Below, in pieces: positions 32,441-43,342 of a stretch of DNA of 64,000 bases. The first letter of the stretch is position 1. Every line of letters begins with the position of its first letter. The notes below the pieces were generated by a model. It worked only from the letters and a program-made list of their open reading frames with translations. It was not told the origin of the DNA and made no database searches. A program made the position numbers and the translations under genes. Source of the DNA: Apiotrichum sp. Y4204 (lineage: Eukaryota; Basidiomycota; Tremellomycetes; Trichosporonales; Trichosporonaceae); assembly GCA_025531455.1 (NCBI GenBank), contig JAMYHL010000101.1, positions 49,871-113,870 of the forward strand, in the 5' to 3' direction.

Positions 32441-34492
32441 ATGAAGCCCGCGGTCGACTACTCGCTCTACCTCGTCACGGGGCGCCATCTCCTGCCAGAG
32501 GGCAAGGTGGGTGTCCGGCATCGGTGCCGGCTGATAGGACAGTGGTCCCGGAGCAGGAGCAAGCCGGCGTGCGATCCGTTTCACTGACACACAGGACTAC
32601 TACGAGTCGCTTGAGGAGTCGCTCCAAGGCGGCGTTACTGTTGTGCAGGTCCGCGAAAAGGACATTGACACCGGCGAGGTGAGACCTGGTTGTTGATTGA
32701 GCTGACCCCAGTTTGTCGAGATTGCGCGTCGCACCAAGGAGATCACGGATAAAGTGGGTGCTACGCTGCGCATTCTGGAGACGTGAAAACAGGAAGGGGT
32801 GCCCACGGGAGAGATGTCTCTCAACCATCCCGGATTTCATCCAATTCCGGTGACATTCGGCTGACAGCAGTACAACGTTCCCCTGTTCATCAACGACCGC
32901 ATCGATGTCTTCCTCGCTGTCCGCCCTGCGGGCCTGCACATCGGGCAGACGGACATGAAGCTCCCGGCCGCGCGCGAGCTCGTGGGTCCCGACGCGCTTA
33001 TCGGCGTCTCGATCGGAAACGTCGAGCAAGCGCAGCTCGCCATCGACCAGGGCGCAGACTATGTCGGTATCGGCGCGGTGTGGGACACGGGATCCAAGGA
33101 TGTCAGCAAGAAGAAGAAGCTCGCGCCCCGTGGAGTTGGCCCGATCCTCGATGTGCTTCACGGTACCGGGGTTGCTGGTGTTGCTATTGGTGGGTTCATT
33201 TCTGGACGCAATCGACCATGACTCGATGACATGCTGACTCTTCTTCAGGTGGCATTCACCCCCCGAACGTTCCCTTTGTCCTCCACGGTTCTGTTTCGCC
33301 CCAGCACCGCCACTCGCTCGACGGCATTGCCGTCATCTCGGCCATTGTCGGGTCTCAGGACCCCAAGACGGCCGCGAAGGGTCTGCGCGCCCAGGTCGAC
33401 TCGTTCAAGCGCGCCCGCGCCGCCTACGACGCGGAGGGCAACCAGGCCGCGTTCCCGCTCTCCGGCGCGCCGCGTACCGTCGAAAAGCTTATCGAGGGCA
33501 TCACCGAACTCATGACCGTCGTGAGGGACAACACCCCCCTCATCCACCAGGTGCGTGGCCGACACTTACACTTGCGGTGCTGATTCAGATCACGAACAAC
33601 GTCGTCATCAACGACTCGGCGAATGCCACGCTCGCGATTGGCGCGTCGCCCATCATGGCCGCGAACCCGTTTGACGCTGCCGACCTCTCCCCCGCGATCG
33701 GCGCGCTCCTCATCAACTTTGGCACCGTCACCGACCTGGAGGGAATGTTCGTCGCTGGCCGCCAAGCGAACGTTAACCGCAAGCCGCTTGTGTACGACCC
33801 TGTCGCGGTTGGTGCAACGGCGTTCAGGCGCGACACCTCTGAGAGTGCGTATTGCCTGGCGGCGGACTGGAATCTAGCTACCTACCCCTGGCTCAACGGC
33901 TGACATCACAGAGCTCCGCGCGCACTGGCAGCCGACAGTGGTCAAGGGCAACGCCGCCGAGATTGCCGCGCTCGCGCGTTCCTCCGAGGTCGCGGCGCGC
34001 GGCGTCGATGCCGTCGGCAAGGGTTTCAAGGACCCCGCGGGCGTCGTGCGGCAGCTCGCTCGCGAGATGAACGCCGTCGTCGTGCTCACCGGCCCAGTTG
34101 ACTGGATCTCGGATGGGCAGACGGTGCTCAAGGCGAGCAACGGCGATGATCTGGTGGGCTGAGAGCAAAAGGGTATCTACTGACTGCAGCTCGGCGTGAT
34201 TACCGGATCTGGGTGCGTGACCGGCTCGATGATCGCGACGTTCTGCGCTGCCGCACGCCTCCAGTTCCTTGCCAAGTCCGAAGCGTACGAGAACGACTCA
34301 CAGCTTGTGCAGGGCGACATGCTGCTTGGCGCGCTGGCCGGTCTGCTCGTCTACAACGTTGCCGGGGAGCGTGCGGCTGCCCGTGACGATGTCAAGGGCC
34401 CCGCAACGTTCCGGGCTGCGCTCATCGATGAGCTGTACAATGTGCGCGCCGCGGACGTGCTGCAGCGCGCCAAGGTCGAGTTGGTCGCGTGA
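32441..34492 (+). CDS. THI6: Bifunctional thiamine-phosphate synthase / hydroxyethylthiazole kinase
   Basis: Eight exons (32441-32506, 32595-32678, 32712-32753, 32871-33189, 33249-33550, 33589-33844, 33912-34153, 34190-34492) give 537 aa. The N-terminal half is thiamine-phosphate synthase: YLVTGRHLLP, GVTVVQVREKD, PLFINDRIDVFLA, GLHIGQTD and DYVGIGAVWDTGSK, which joins the pyrimidine and thiazole moieties. The C-terminal half is the thiazole kinase: NNVVINDSANATLAIGASPI, PLVYDPVAVGATAFRR and VITGSGCVTGSMIATFCA, where the Cys in the GSGC motif is the catalytic residue. This fusion is standard for fungi. It converges on the oxygenase gene downstream; the stop codons are about 100 bp apart. Confidence 0.95.
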
Positions 34493-34593
34493 GCCGTGAA
34501 GCCGTGGAGCGTTATAGCTGCATACAATTAATAGGGTCTGGATAGCTGCATAGCTGCATCTCCTGGGTATCTAGTCTCGTCTCCACTCAGGAT

Positions 34594-35670
34594 CTACTTC
34601 GAGTCGTAGAGTGCCGGGAAGGGCATCGCCTCTGTCGGCTGCAGCCAGTTCTTCTCATCGTACTCTGCCCCGCCCTCGATCATGTGGAATGTGTAAATGT
34701 TGCGCGTCTTCTCGGACGGGTTGGGCGGCGAGCGGTGCATGACGCTCCCTGCAAGTCAGACAACCTCACAGTCCAATCACTCACCATGAATGAGCACGAG
34801 CGTGCCGGGGGGACACGGCGCCTCACGCCACCCGTCCATTTCATCCCACTTCTCCTCGTTGGGGGTGACGCCGGGCACGGGCTCAAAGGTCGTGCCCCCG
34901 CCGGCGGCACGCACAAAGCGCGAGGATATGCGCGCCGTCTTGTGTGACCCCGGGAGAAACGACTGCGTGAGCATGTCTATCTTAGAGTTGCAAGCCCACC
35001 AGACACCCGTTTTCGGGGGTACACTCCTCGAGCGCGATCCAGCACCCGACCGCGCTAGGCGGCGAGGTATACAAGAATGTCGAGTCGTTATGGCACGGCA
35101 CTGCATCAGCCCCCAAATCCCGTATTTCTCGCACCTTCGCCGCCGATCCGCGGCTGCTTGCAGATAACCATACTCTGGAGGACGCGAGGGTCTTTAGCGC
35201 CAATCGCGCGCGCGACGTCGCGCATCCGCTCGTTGAGCGTGTATTTCCCGAATACGGGGTCGAGGAGGAGCGCGTGCCCGATCTTGTTCACCGAGCGCTC
35301 CCTTGGAACGAGGAGGGATGCGGGGGACGTGGGCGTTGCGCGCTGTACCGCCGAGGGCTCGAGGAAGAAGCGGATCTGGGAATTAGGAGAGGGCTTTTGG
35401 AGTTTTGTCATCACCTTGTCCCCCGACTCGAGGAAATATGCGTCCCCGACATGTCCTTTTCCCTCGTTGTCGCCTGTTTCAAAGGTCGTCAGTGGGTGCG
35501 AGTCGAGGTCGAAAGATGACACAAGCGTGTTGACGCGCTCGAGCATCTCGGAGGCCTCGGCGGGCGAGTAGAATCCCGGCAGGACGAGGTACCTTTGATT
35601 CAGCTGGTTCAGTCCGGGAGACGTACCCGTCGTCGTGCCATTGCTGAATCTGCTCGGGTGTTAGTGACAT
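34594..35670 (-). CDS. Phytanoyl-CoA dioxygenase (PhyH) family oxygenase
   Basis: Five exons (35670-35627, 35592-35135, 35100-35000, 34962-34785, 34748-34594) give 311 aa. The fold is the Fe(II)/2-oxoglutarate jelly roll. The HxD iron ligands are in [22 protein letters not shown] is rebuilt across a 37-nt intron. The distal His lies in [21 protein letters not shown], which also supplies the Arg that binds 2-oxoglutarate. The start [16 protein letters not shown] is the usual family opening. It resembles the PHYHD1 branch of cytosolic enzymes; no clear PTS2 or C-terminal SKL signal is seen, although it ends in YDSK. Substrate unknown. Intron 1 is 34 nt and ends in AAG, an uncommon acceptor. Confidence 0.87.
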
Positions 35671-35968
35671 TGTGGTGTGATGTGGAGAGTGGAAGTGGAC
35701 AAGACTGAATGCAACCTGTGTGGGTTACGGTTTCAGCAGTGAGTCGTTTCGGGCGGAGTCCCTCCACCGGCTGGGCCGAATCGTCATGCCTGCCATCACC
35801 GCTCAAACTGAAACGATCCCCACTTGTACTCGATGCCGTGCAATGCATTGATTTTCTATGCTACTGGTGCTAGATACCTCGATCCTAGATGCCTCCTCTC
35901 ATCCGGATGACATGCTTTTCCTTGATCCTTCTGGATCACTTCCCAGCTTCCCTCCACTCATTTCTTCT

Positions 35969-38900
35969 CTAGTAACGGCCCGGACGCGAGACAATTTCGA
36001 GGATGGCGTCCTTGGCCTGGTTGACGCTCTCCTCGTCACCGGCAATGGTGATGAGGTCGTCGTCCTTGCCGACAGTAATGTCGGCGCCGGTCTCGGCACG
36101 AAGGCGCGAGATGGTAGCTCCCTTCGAGCCGATGATGCGCGGGAAGGCCGAGCGGGGAAGACCGGTGAGGAGACCAATGTGGGTGGCCTCCGCGGCGGCC
36201 TTGACGGCCTTGTCGAGGATGGCCTCTGCGCGGTCGAGGTCCTCGTCCTTGGCGCGGATGACCCAGTCGAGGGTGCTGTCGTCCGCGCCCTCGTAGTTGG
36301 CACGCACCTCCCACTCGTACTCGGGCACCTCCTCGTCGCCGCCGTCAAGGTCGATGCGGGCGGCCTTGGCCGCGTCATCGTTGCCATTCGGCGCCGACGG
36401 GCGAGCAGCGGTCTTGGGGGGAGCAGGGGTGGGGATGGTGAGGAAGGCCTGGGCGGAGCGGATCTGGCGGATGAGGTTGGGCTGCTCAGCAACCGCGTGG
36501 TAGTACTTGGTGGGGACGGCAATGCTGCGCGACGAGAGGTTGGCACCGCCGCGCTGACCACGGGCAGCACCGCGGGCGTGCTCGGGAGGAGCGGTCTGGA
36601 GGAGCTCGGCAGCCTGGGCAATCTGCTCCTTGGTGCCGATGACCTTGACAATGTCGGCGGCGTCGGCATCCTCGAGTTCGTCCTTGTTCTCCACCTCGTC
36701 GAGCTGGTTGTACATGCGCGAGCCGGGGAAGTGGATGAGAGCGCCAGTCTTGCGCTGAAGCTCCTGGAGCGCGGAGCCACCGCGGCCAATCTTGGACGCG
36801 TGGTGGGCAGAGGGGACGACAACACCGTGGGTGAGCGTCTTGCGGAGGACGGCGACCTGCTTCTCAAGCTCGGCCTGAATCTTCTTGACAATCTTGGCGT
36901 CACCACGGAGGCGGACCTGGTCGTTGGTGTCGTCGCCAGCGCGGGGGAAGTTGACAAGACCAGTCTGCTTGGACGGGTCCTCGGGGCCACCGCAGGCGGT
37001 GATGAGGTCACGGAGCTTCTGGCCACCTTGGCCAATAAGGGTGCGGTGGTACTTGGGCTCGATGGTGGTGGTGAGGGTAATCTCGTCACCGAACTGCTCA
37101 ACAAGCTCGAGGATCGACGCCTTGGCAGCGGCAATGGCCTTCTTGTCCCCGCGAACAGTGACGTCCGTCTTCTCGCCCTCGCCAGCCTTGTCAATGTCGA
37201 TCTGCGCACCAGTGTCCTCCTTGATGGCATTGATAGTCACACCACCCTTGCCAACAATGAAGGCAATGGCCTTGGAGGGAACGGTGAACTTGGCGACCTG
37301 GCGCGACTCGGCCTCGAACGCAGCAGCCTCGAGGAGCTCGGCCTTGGCGGAAGCAACACCCTTCTTGCCACCGCGGATGGTGACCTCGTCGGGCTTGACG
37401 TCCTTGTCGTTCTCGCGGGGGAACGAGAGCTTGACACCGTACTTCTCCTCGAGACGAATGGCGTACTTGCCGCCAGCACCAATGAGGGCGGGCTGGAGCT
37501 CACGCTTGATCTTGACAATCTCGGTGGTCTCATCCTCGAGCTTCTCGACCTGGGCCAGAAGGCGACGCTTGGCCTCGTCAACCGACTCCTTACGGCCAAC
37601 AATCTTGACGTGGGTGAGCGGCTTCTTGCCCTTCTTCGCGTCCGACTCGTCGTCAAAGTCAACCTTGACACCAAGAGCGTCGCGGAGGCGGTTGACGGCA
37701 GCGCCGGACGAGCCGACAAGACGGGGAACGTGCTTGCGGTCGACGTCAAACTCGACAGTGTAGCCGTTGATGATGTCGTCGTTCTTGGCGTCCTCGACAA
37801 TCTGGTTGATCTGGGCAACGACACGGTCGACCTCGCCCGAGGGGCCACGGACAACAACAGTGTTCTCGTCGCCACCGGTAGACTTGGGGCCGGAGCCGAC
37901 CTTGACGGTGACCATGGCGTCCTCGCCGAGAAGGGCGTTCAGGACAGTGCCGTTAGGGCCGATGATAGCGCGGTGCCACTTCTTGTCAATGTCGAGGTTC
38001 TCCGTCTTGACATCCGCGGCATCCTTGGCGAGCTTCTCGAGGGCAGTGGCAGCGGCGCCGAGGAGCTCCTTGAGCTTGCCGTCGCGGGCCTTCTTATCGG
38101 CGGGGAGATCAGTACCGGTGTAGACAACGTGCACCTCGGCCGACTCGTCGTCGGCAGGAGGGAAGACAGTGGTGACCTTGTGCGTCGACTCGAACTGGGC
38201 AATCTTGGCGCCCTTCTTGCCGATGAGGAAGGCATGAATGGCGGGGTCGACGTTGACAGTGGTGATAGCAGCAGGAGGGATAGCCTTGATAGCGTTGACA
38301 ACCTCGTCGCGGGCCTTGACGACCTCGGCCCTGTCCTCGCCGACGACGTCAATGACAACCTTGCCAGTCGAGTCGATGACAGCCGGACGAGGGGCGTAGA
38401 CGTTGACACCCGAGTGGGCCTTGGCAATAGTCTTGAGACGAGACGAGCGCTGGAGGAAGCGGGCGACCTTCTTGGCGTGTGGGAAGGGGTCAGAGGTGTG
38501 GACGCGCGAGATGGCCACAACGTCGACAGTCTCAAGACCGACAGCCTCGGCCTTGGACATGGCGAGCTCGATAGCCTTGAGGAGACCGGACTGGGGGCCA
38601 CGCATCATAACCTGCTCGTTCGGGTCGGAAGCAGGGGGGAGGTCGATGATGCAGCCAGTCTTCTCGAGAATGTCCTCGGCGGCATCGCCGATGAGGAAGC
38701 GGTGCTGGCGCTTGGGAACAACGATACCAAACTCCTTGAGCGACGAGACGAGCTCCGCAAACTGGCGCTGGATCTCGGCAACAACAAGCTTGACCTTCTC
38801 CTTGTCACCCTTGACCTTGATGGAGAGGTCGCGCTCCTTGGGCGAAGGAGCGGCAGCAGCGTCCTCGTCGTCATCGGCCTGGATAGCGCGCCAGACAGCA

Positions 38901-39955
38901 GGAGGGGGAACGTGGACCTTGACCTCGCCCTCGCCAGTCTCCTCCTCAAGGCGACGGGCGTTGGCGCCACGGGGACCGGCAATGAAGGGGTAGTACTTGG
39001 ACGGAATGTTCTTGATCGAAGTCGAGCCCTGCGAAACCTTGTGCGAGATGAGGCCGAGGAGACGGGCACGCGCATCGTCACACGCCGCACCAGGGCCGGA
39101 GATCTTGATCGAAACCTGGGGCTCCTCGGGCTCGTCGTCCGAGTCGGCATCGCTGTCGTTACCGTTAGTGGCGGCGCGCGGGTCGTACTCGGGAAGCGTG
39201 TCGCGGCGGGGAATGTCAATCTTGGTGCCGGTGGCATCGGTGATCGACTTGAGCGTCGCGCCCTTGGGGCCGATAATGGTGCCAATAGTCGTGATCGGGA
39301 CCTCGACCTCGATCTCCTTTTGCTTGGAGAGACCGCGCTCGATGACCTGGCGGGCGAGGGCGAGGCGCTTAGCATCGGCGGCCTTGACGTGGAACTGCTT
39401 GATACCGGACGAAGTGGACGATTCGACAACCGCACCAGTCTGGTCGCGGACCTTCTTCATGACCTCGGGGAGCTTGCCCTTCTCGAGATCGTTCTCGGGA
39501 ATCGTAAACGTGTCGGTGAACGGGTGCGAGCCGGCAGTGGCAGCACCGGCACGACCAAGGCCGCCAGGAGCCATGGGCTTCTTGGCCTTGATCGACGCGG
39601 GCTTGCCGGCGCCCCAGGCAGCAATCTTGGGACGGGCAATGTTCTGGACGGGGCCGGACGACGCGCCGAGAGAGGGGAACGCCTCCTCGCTCGTCGCGTC
39701 AATCGCAGCAGGGGCAGCAGGCGCAGAAGCGGCAGGAGCGGCAGCGGGACGGGCGGGCGCGCCCCCCAGAGTGGGGAACGGGTCGGGTGCACCTTCGAGC
39801 TGGTGGCGCTGGGGTCAGTGGGCTGGATACAAAGACTGGAGATGCCGGAGCGTTGGAACATTGGAGGGTTTGGGTGAGGGTCGTCTGACCACGGCGACAG
39901 TCTCTCCCGCCGATATCGCACGCACCTTCTGGAGTTCAGCAGCAGAGAGGGCCAT
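35969..39955 (-). CDS. SCP160: Multi-KH-domain RNA-binding protein (SCP160/vigilin)
   Basis: Two exons (39955-39926, 39808-35969) encode 1289 aa. A Pro/Ala-rich start contains AFPSLG-type patches. There are then at least ten KH loops with an intact GxxG: GPKG, GPRG, GKKG, GPNG, GSSG, GAGG, GKGG, GQGG, GRGG and GSKG. At least one further KH copy is degenerate at the loop (GDAA). Length and spacing fit the vigilin family (14 KH in animals, 14 with divergent copies in yeast Scp160), so some degenerate domains were probably missed. The protein binds polysomes at the ER and influences translation of particular codons. The first exon encodes only 10 residues, as often in this family. Codon bias is so strong that the reverse strand is free of stops for 1339 codons. 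Confidence 0.95.
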
Positions 39956-40752
39956 GCTGGGCGTGGTGGTAGCGTGTAGCGTTGTAGCGGTGGAGCCTGA
40001 GACCGAAATACCGAGGACGTGCGCGCGTACGCAGACCGGGGACCAAGAGGTTGGGGTTGGAAAGAGGAGAGAGAGAGAGAATGGGCGATAAGAGCCTTGG
40101 AGAGAGGACAGACGAGTGAGATGTAGCGTGCTTGATGTCGGTACGATGCGGGGCCTGGCGCTGGCGGCTGGCAGCTGGCGCGACTGGGCGGGTACAGCAT
40201 GCGGCACAGCGCGCAGTGTCCTGCCAGCGCATACAGTGTGCCACGGTTTCAGGCCCATCGTTATACCTGGGTACCTGGGCGCATTGGTCGCGCGGGACAC
40301 ACTCGACATGGATCTACAAAAGGAGATTGGGCACTAGTCCGCCAGCTAGTACGCACACTAGCGGAATCAGATCGATTACAGATCGCAGATCGCCGGGATT
40401 CCAGAACCCTCCAAGTCCTGATCACCGAGATCAGCATGGTGTCAGTCGATCGCAAACAACCACCCGCCCTCCGCCGATCAATCATGTTTCTGGATCGTCG
40501 TCGGCTTTTGCTTCTTCGGGATCAATGTAACTACGTGGCTGGTGGCACTTTGTGCATGAAGAAGACGATACATTCTAGAGTTCATAACGAACTAGCTATC
40601 TACAATGTGATATACAGCTGGTGACAGAGAGATATGTACGGGATGACTGGGGGAAGAGCAAGGAATGGGGAGTTTTGGAGCGTTTGTGCAAAGTAATCAA
40701 AATTTGGTTCTAGTTGGCTGCTTCTGAACTTCTCTCCTCTCTACACGGCGGC
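39956..40752. other. Intergenic region
   Basis: The promoter side of SCP160 (a GA-rich stretch at 40060-40120 read on the plus strand, so CT-rich on the coding strand) and the 3' flank of the TRP-like gene. A small cluster of GATC/GATCGCAGATC sequence is near 40370-40400. No gene is seen. Confidence 0.5.
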
Positions 40753-43342
40753 CTAATAGCCATGCCTGCTGTAGCGGTTGTGCGAAACCGGCTCCGAGTT
40801 GTAGTTGTACATGGTGTTGGATGGGTAGCCATGTTGGTGGATGTCGGGCGTCATGGGGGACTTTTCGTGTGTATCGTCAAATGGGCGGGGCGCCTGGTAC
40901 GGGTCGTGCAGGTTGGATACATGGGAGGTGCCATTTTTCGGGTAATCACCGTTTGAGAGACGAGCGTCGCGGAGCGAGTCGTTGGCAACCAGCGTCTTGC
41001 GGAGCTGCGACGCGTCCTTTTCGTTCGTCTCGTCATAGTAGGGCGACTCGAGGTGTTCGTAGTCGTCGTGGCGACGGCGGAAGTGGAAGAGATCATAGAA
41101 GAAGGTCCAGATCATGTCGAGGAAGAGCAGGACTGTGGGAATACCAACCACAGCGATTTGAACGACGCCGACAATCGTGCGGGGGATTGCTGCGACCTTG
41201 ACGCTGTCGATGAATGCGATGAGACACCCAAAGACTGCGAGGCGGAAGAAGCAAAGGAGGAATCCCATGATTCCGTTCCAGATACCGCGGTACGGGCGGA
41301 AGATGACAATGATGATCAGAGTGAAGAACTCGACCACCATGCATCCGATGACTTGGGCCCACTGATTGCGGGTGCCGAAAGCAATAAAGCCGGCCTTGGC
41401 GATCATACCCAACAGAATGGGGCAAAACCAGAAGGAGTGCTCGCGAACGTGGTAACGACGGTAAAGGACGCCAGCCGAATGGAAGAAGCTGTAGTCGGTC
41501 CAAAGACGGGAGACGTTAGGGTTGGAGAGCGACTGCTTCCGGTTTTTTGACCACTCGATAATAAAGACCACGAAGAGCGGCACGATGCAGACGATCCAGC
41601 CGACTACGCCAAGGACAATAGGCCCAGCAGCGTCATTCTTGCCAATTTTCCACTGATAAAATGAGAAGAGAGCGACCGGCAAACTCCAGGCGAGGCAGAA
41701 GCGGAAGAAGTTACCAGCGCAGAATTGGAACCAAGTACGACGGAGATGGACTACCCACTTGGGCGCCTTGGACCGCAAGAGCGAGAGGAGCAGCATGACA
41801 ACCGCAATGATGATGTGGATGGCCATCAGAACGGCAAGGCATACAAGCATCCAGAAAAAGACGGTGGAGTAAGCATTGGCGACAGGGATCCTCTCGGCAT
41901 TAACATAGGTGGGAAGGCCCTTGTTGAGACTCGCAGCGGCAGACTCGGTGTCTGCGCTCGGGTTGGGAATGAGAGCACGCTTGGGGTTCTGAATGAGAGA
42001 GCGGATGGCCTTGTGAGCCTCGCGCTTAACAATCTTCGTCAGGCCTCCAAGCTTTGCAAAGCTGACCCTTCCCAGGGGTCCGAGGTCGACACCGTTGTTC
42101 GTCGAGTTTCCTGAAAGCGTGCGGTTGATTTCAGAGGGCAGCTCATCAAGCGCGGTGTACGGCATTTTGCCCCCCGTGGACCGGCGCATCTTGTTGATCG
42201 TGTTTTGCATGGGCTGGTTGAAGATAAGACCGAGCGACCATGCAAAGTTACGCGTAAAGGCGATATAGAGGCGTGGGTAGTTGAGGCTCATCAGTCCCGT
42301 GCAGGCAGCATTCTGGAAAATGTAAAGAATGTCAAACCAGCGATAGAGAGCAGGTGACGAGGATTTCCTGCGGAGCGACTGGATGAGGGCGAGGAGAATC
42401 GCCACCAGCAGGAACATGCCCGTGGCCCATTTGGTCGGCTGGCTGTTCGTCGTCCACCCGTTGGTCAAGCGAGCCTGCATGCATGTTCCGCGTCCTGAGC
42501 CCCTGTCGTAAATGTAGACGCGAGCATGAGCGTCGAGGTCGGGCATTTGCCATGCAATGCCGGGAACCTCGTCCAAGATGCCGTCTTCTAGTTTGTAGCT
42601 GCCAAAGCCTGTGGGGGAGGTTAGTCATGATTCATCAGGAATGTGACGTCAACGGCGTGGGTCTGTGCGCTAGTGTGGGGCTTGTTTTTTTCGAGGGGCA
42701 CAAGCAACACGACCAGGTCCAAGGCTCGAGGAGAACCAGGTCCCAAACACCATCCTCACTGCACCGCATCGCGTCGACAAACGTACCTGTGAGATTGAAC
42801 TGTGGTGATGGCAGCTGGCAAAGGCCGAGCGGTATGATCTCGCAGAGGTTGACGGTAATATTCTTGATGCTCATGTCATAAGCCGTGAGCTGCAGGTGGG
42901 CCTCGAGCTCAAGGTTTTGCGCAAGTGATGCGAAAGCGAAGCCGAAGGTGAGGGAGGCGTTTTCGCGCCACAATGTCACATCAAACGCCTCAATCTCGAC
43001 GGCGAGTGCCGACTGATTACTGCAGTACACCACCTGCTCAGTGTAGAGCGCCTTGCCTGGTTTCGGAACTGTAAGACGTGTTGGGTCCTGCGACGATGTA
43101 AAGCTGATGTTTCCGAAGGCGCTAAGATAGCCCTCTGCTTGGGTGAGGTATGGACCGATCTCACTCAGCACCTGCGTTACTTGGGGGCCATACTGTGTGG
43201 CGAGGATGCTCAGTCGTGAAGCGGCCTCGGGGCCATACTGGGAGGCAAGACTTGCCAACTGTGGGGCGATCTCGCCAAGGTCTTGTCCCAGTGCCGAGGG
43301 CACCAGCAACGCTGCGGCGGTGACCCAGGCGGGGAGGCGCAT
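40753..43342 (-). CDS. TRP-like ion channel / FLC-family membrane protein with ML-like domain
   Basis: Two exons (43342-42787, 42608-40753) give 803 aa. A signal peptide (MRLPAWVTAAALLVPSALG) precedes a luminal/extracellular ML-like lipid-binding domain to about residue 235, with Cys pairs (VYCSNQSALAVEIEAFDV, NLCEIIPLGLC). From about 240 on there are roughly nine hydrophobic segments, among them MFLLVAILLALIQSL, VFFWMLVCLAVLMAIHIIIAVV, IVLGVVGWIVCIVPLFVVFII and IPRTIVGVVQIAVVGIPTVLLFL. The cytosolic tail is polar, ending HNRYSRHGY. This is the architecture of fungal FLC/Pkd2 proteins, linked to calcium, FAD transport into the ER and cell-wall maintenance. Which paralogue it is cannot be told here. 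The single 178-nt intron is long for this genome. Confidence 0.9.

Noticed and set aside
35858..39877. 1339-codon plus-strand frame as a protein gene
   Set aside because: It lies wholly antisense to the KH-repeat gene, whose strand gives domain after domain; the antisense product is Leu/Val/Asp/Gly repeats without a recognisable fold. Kept only as a finding.
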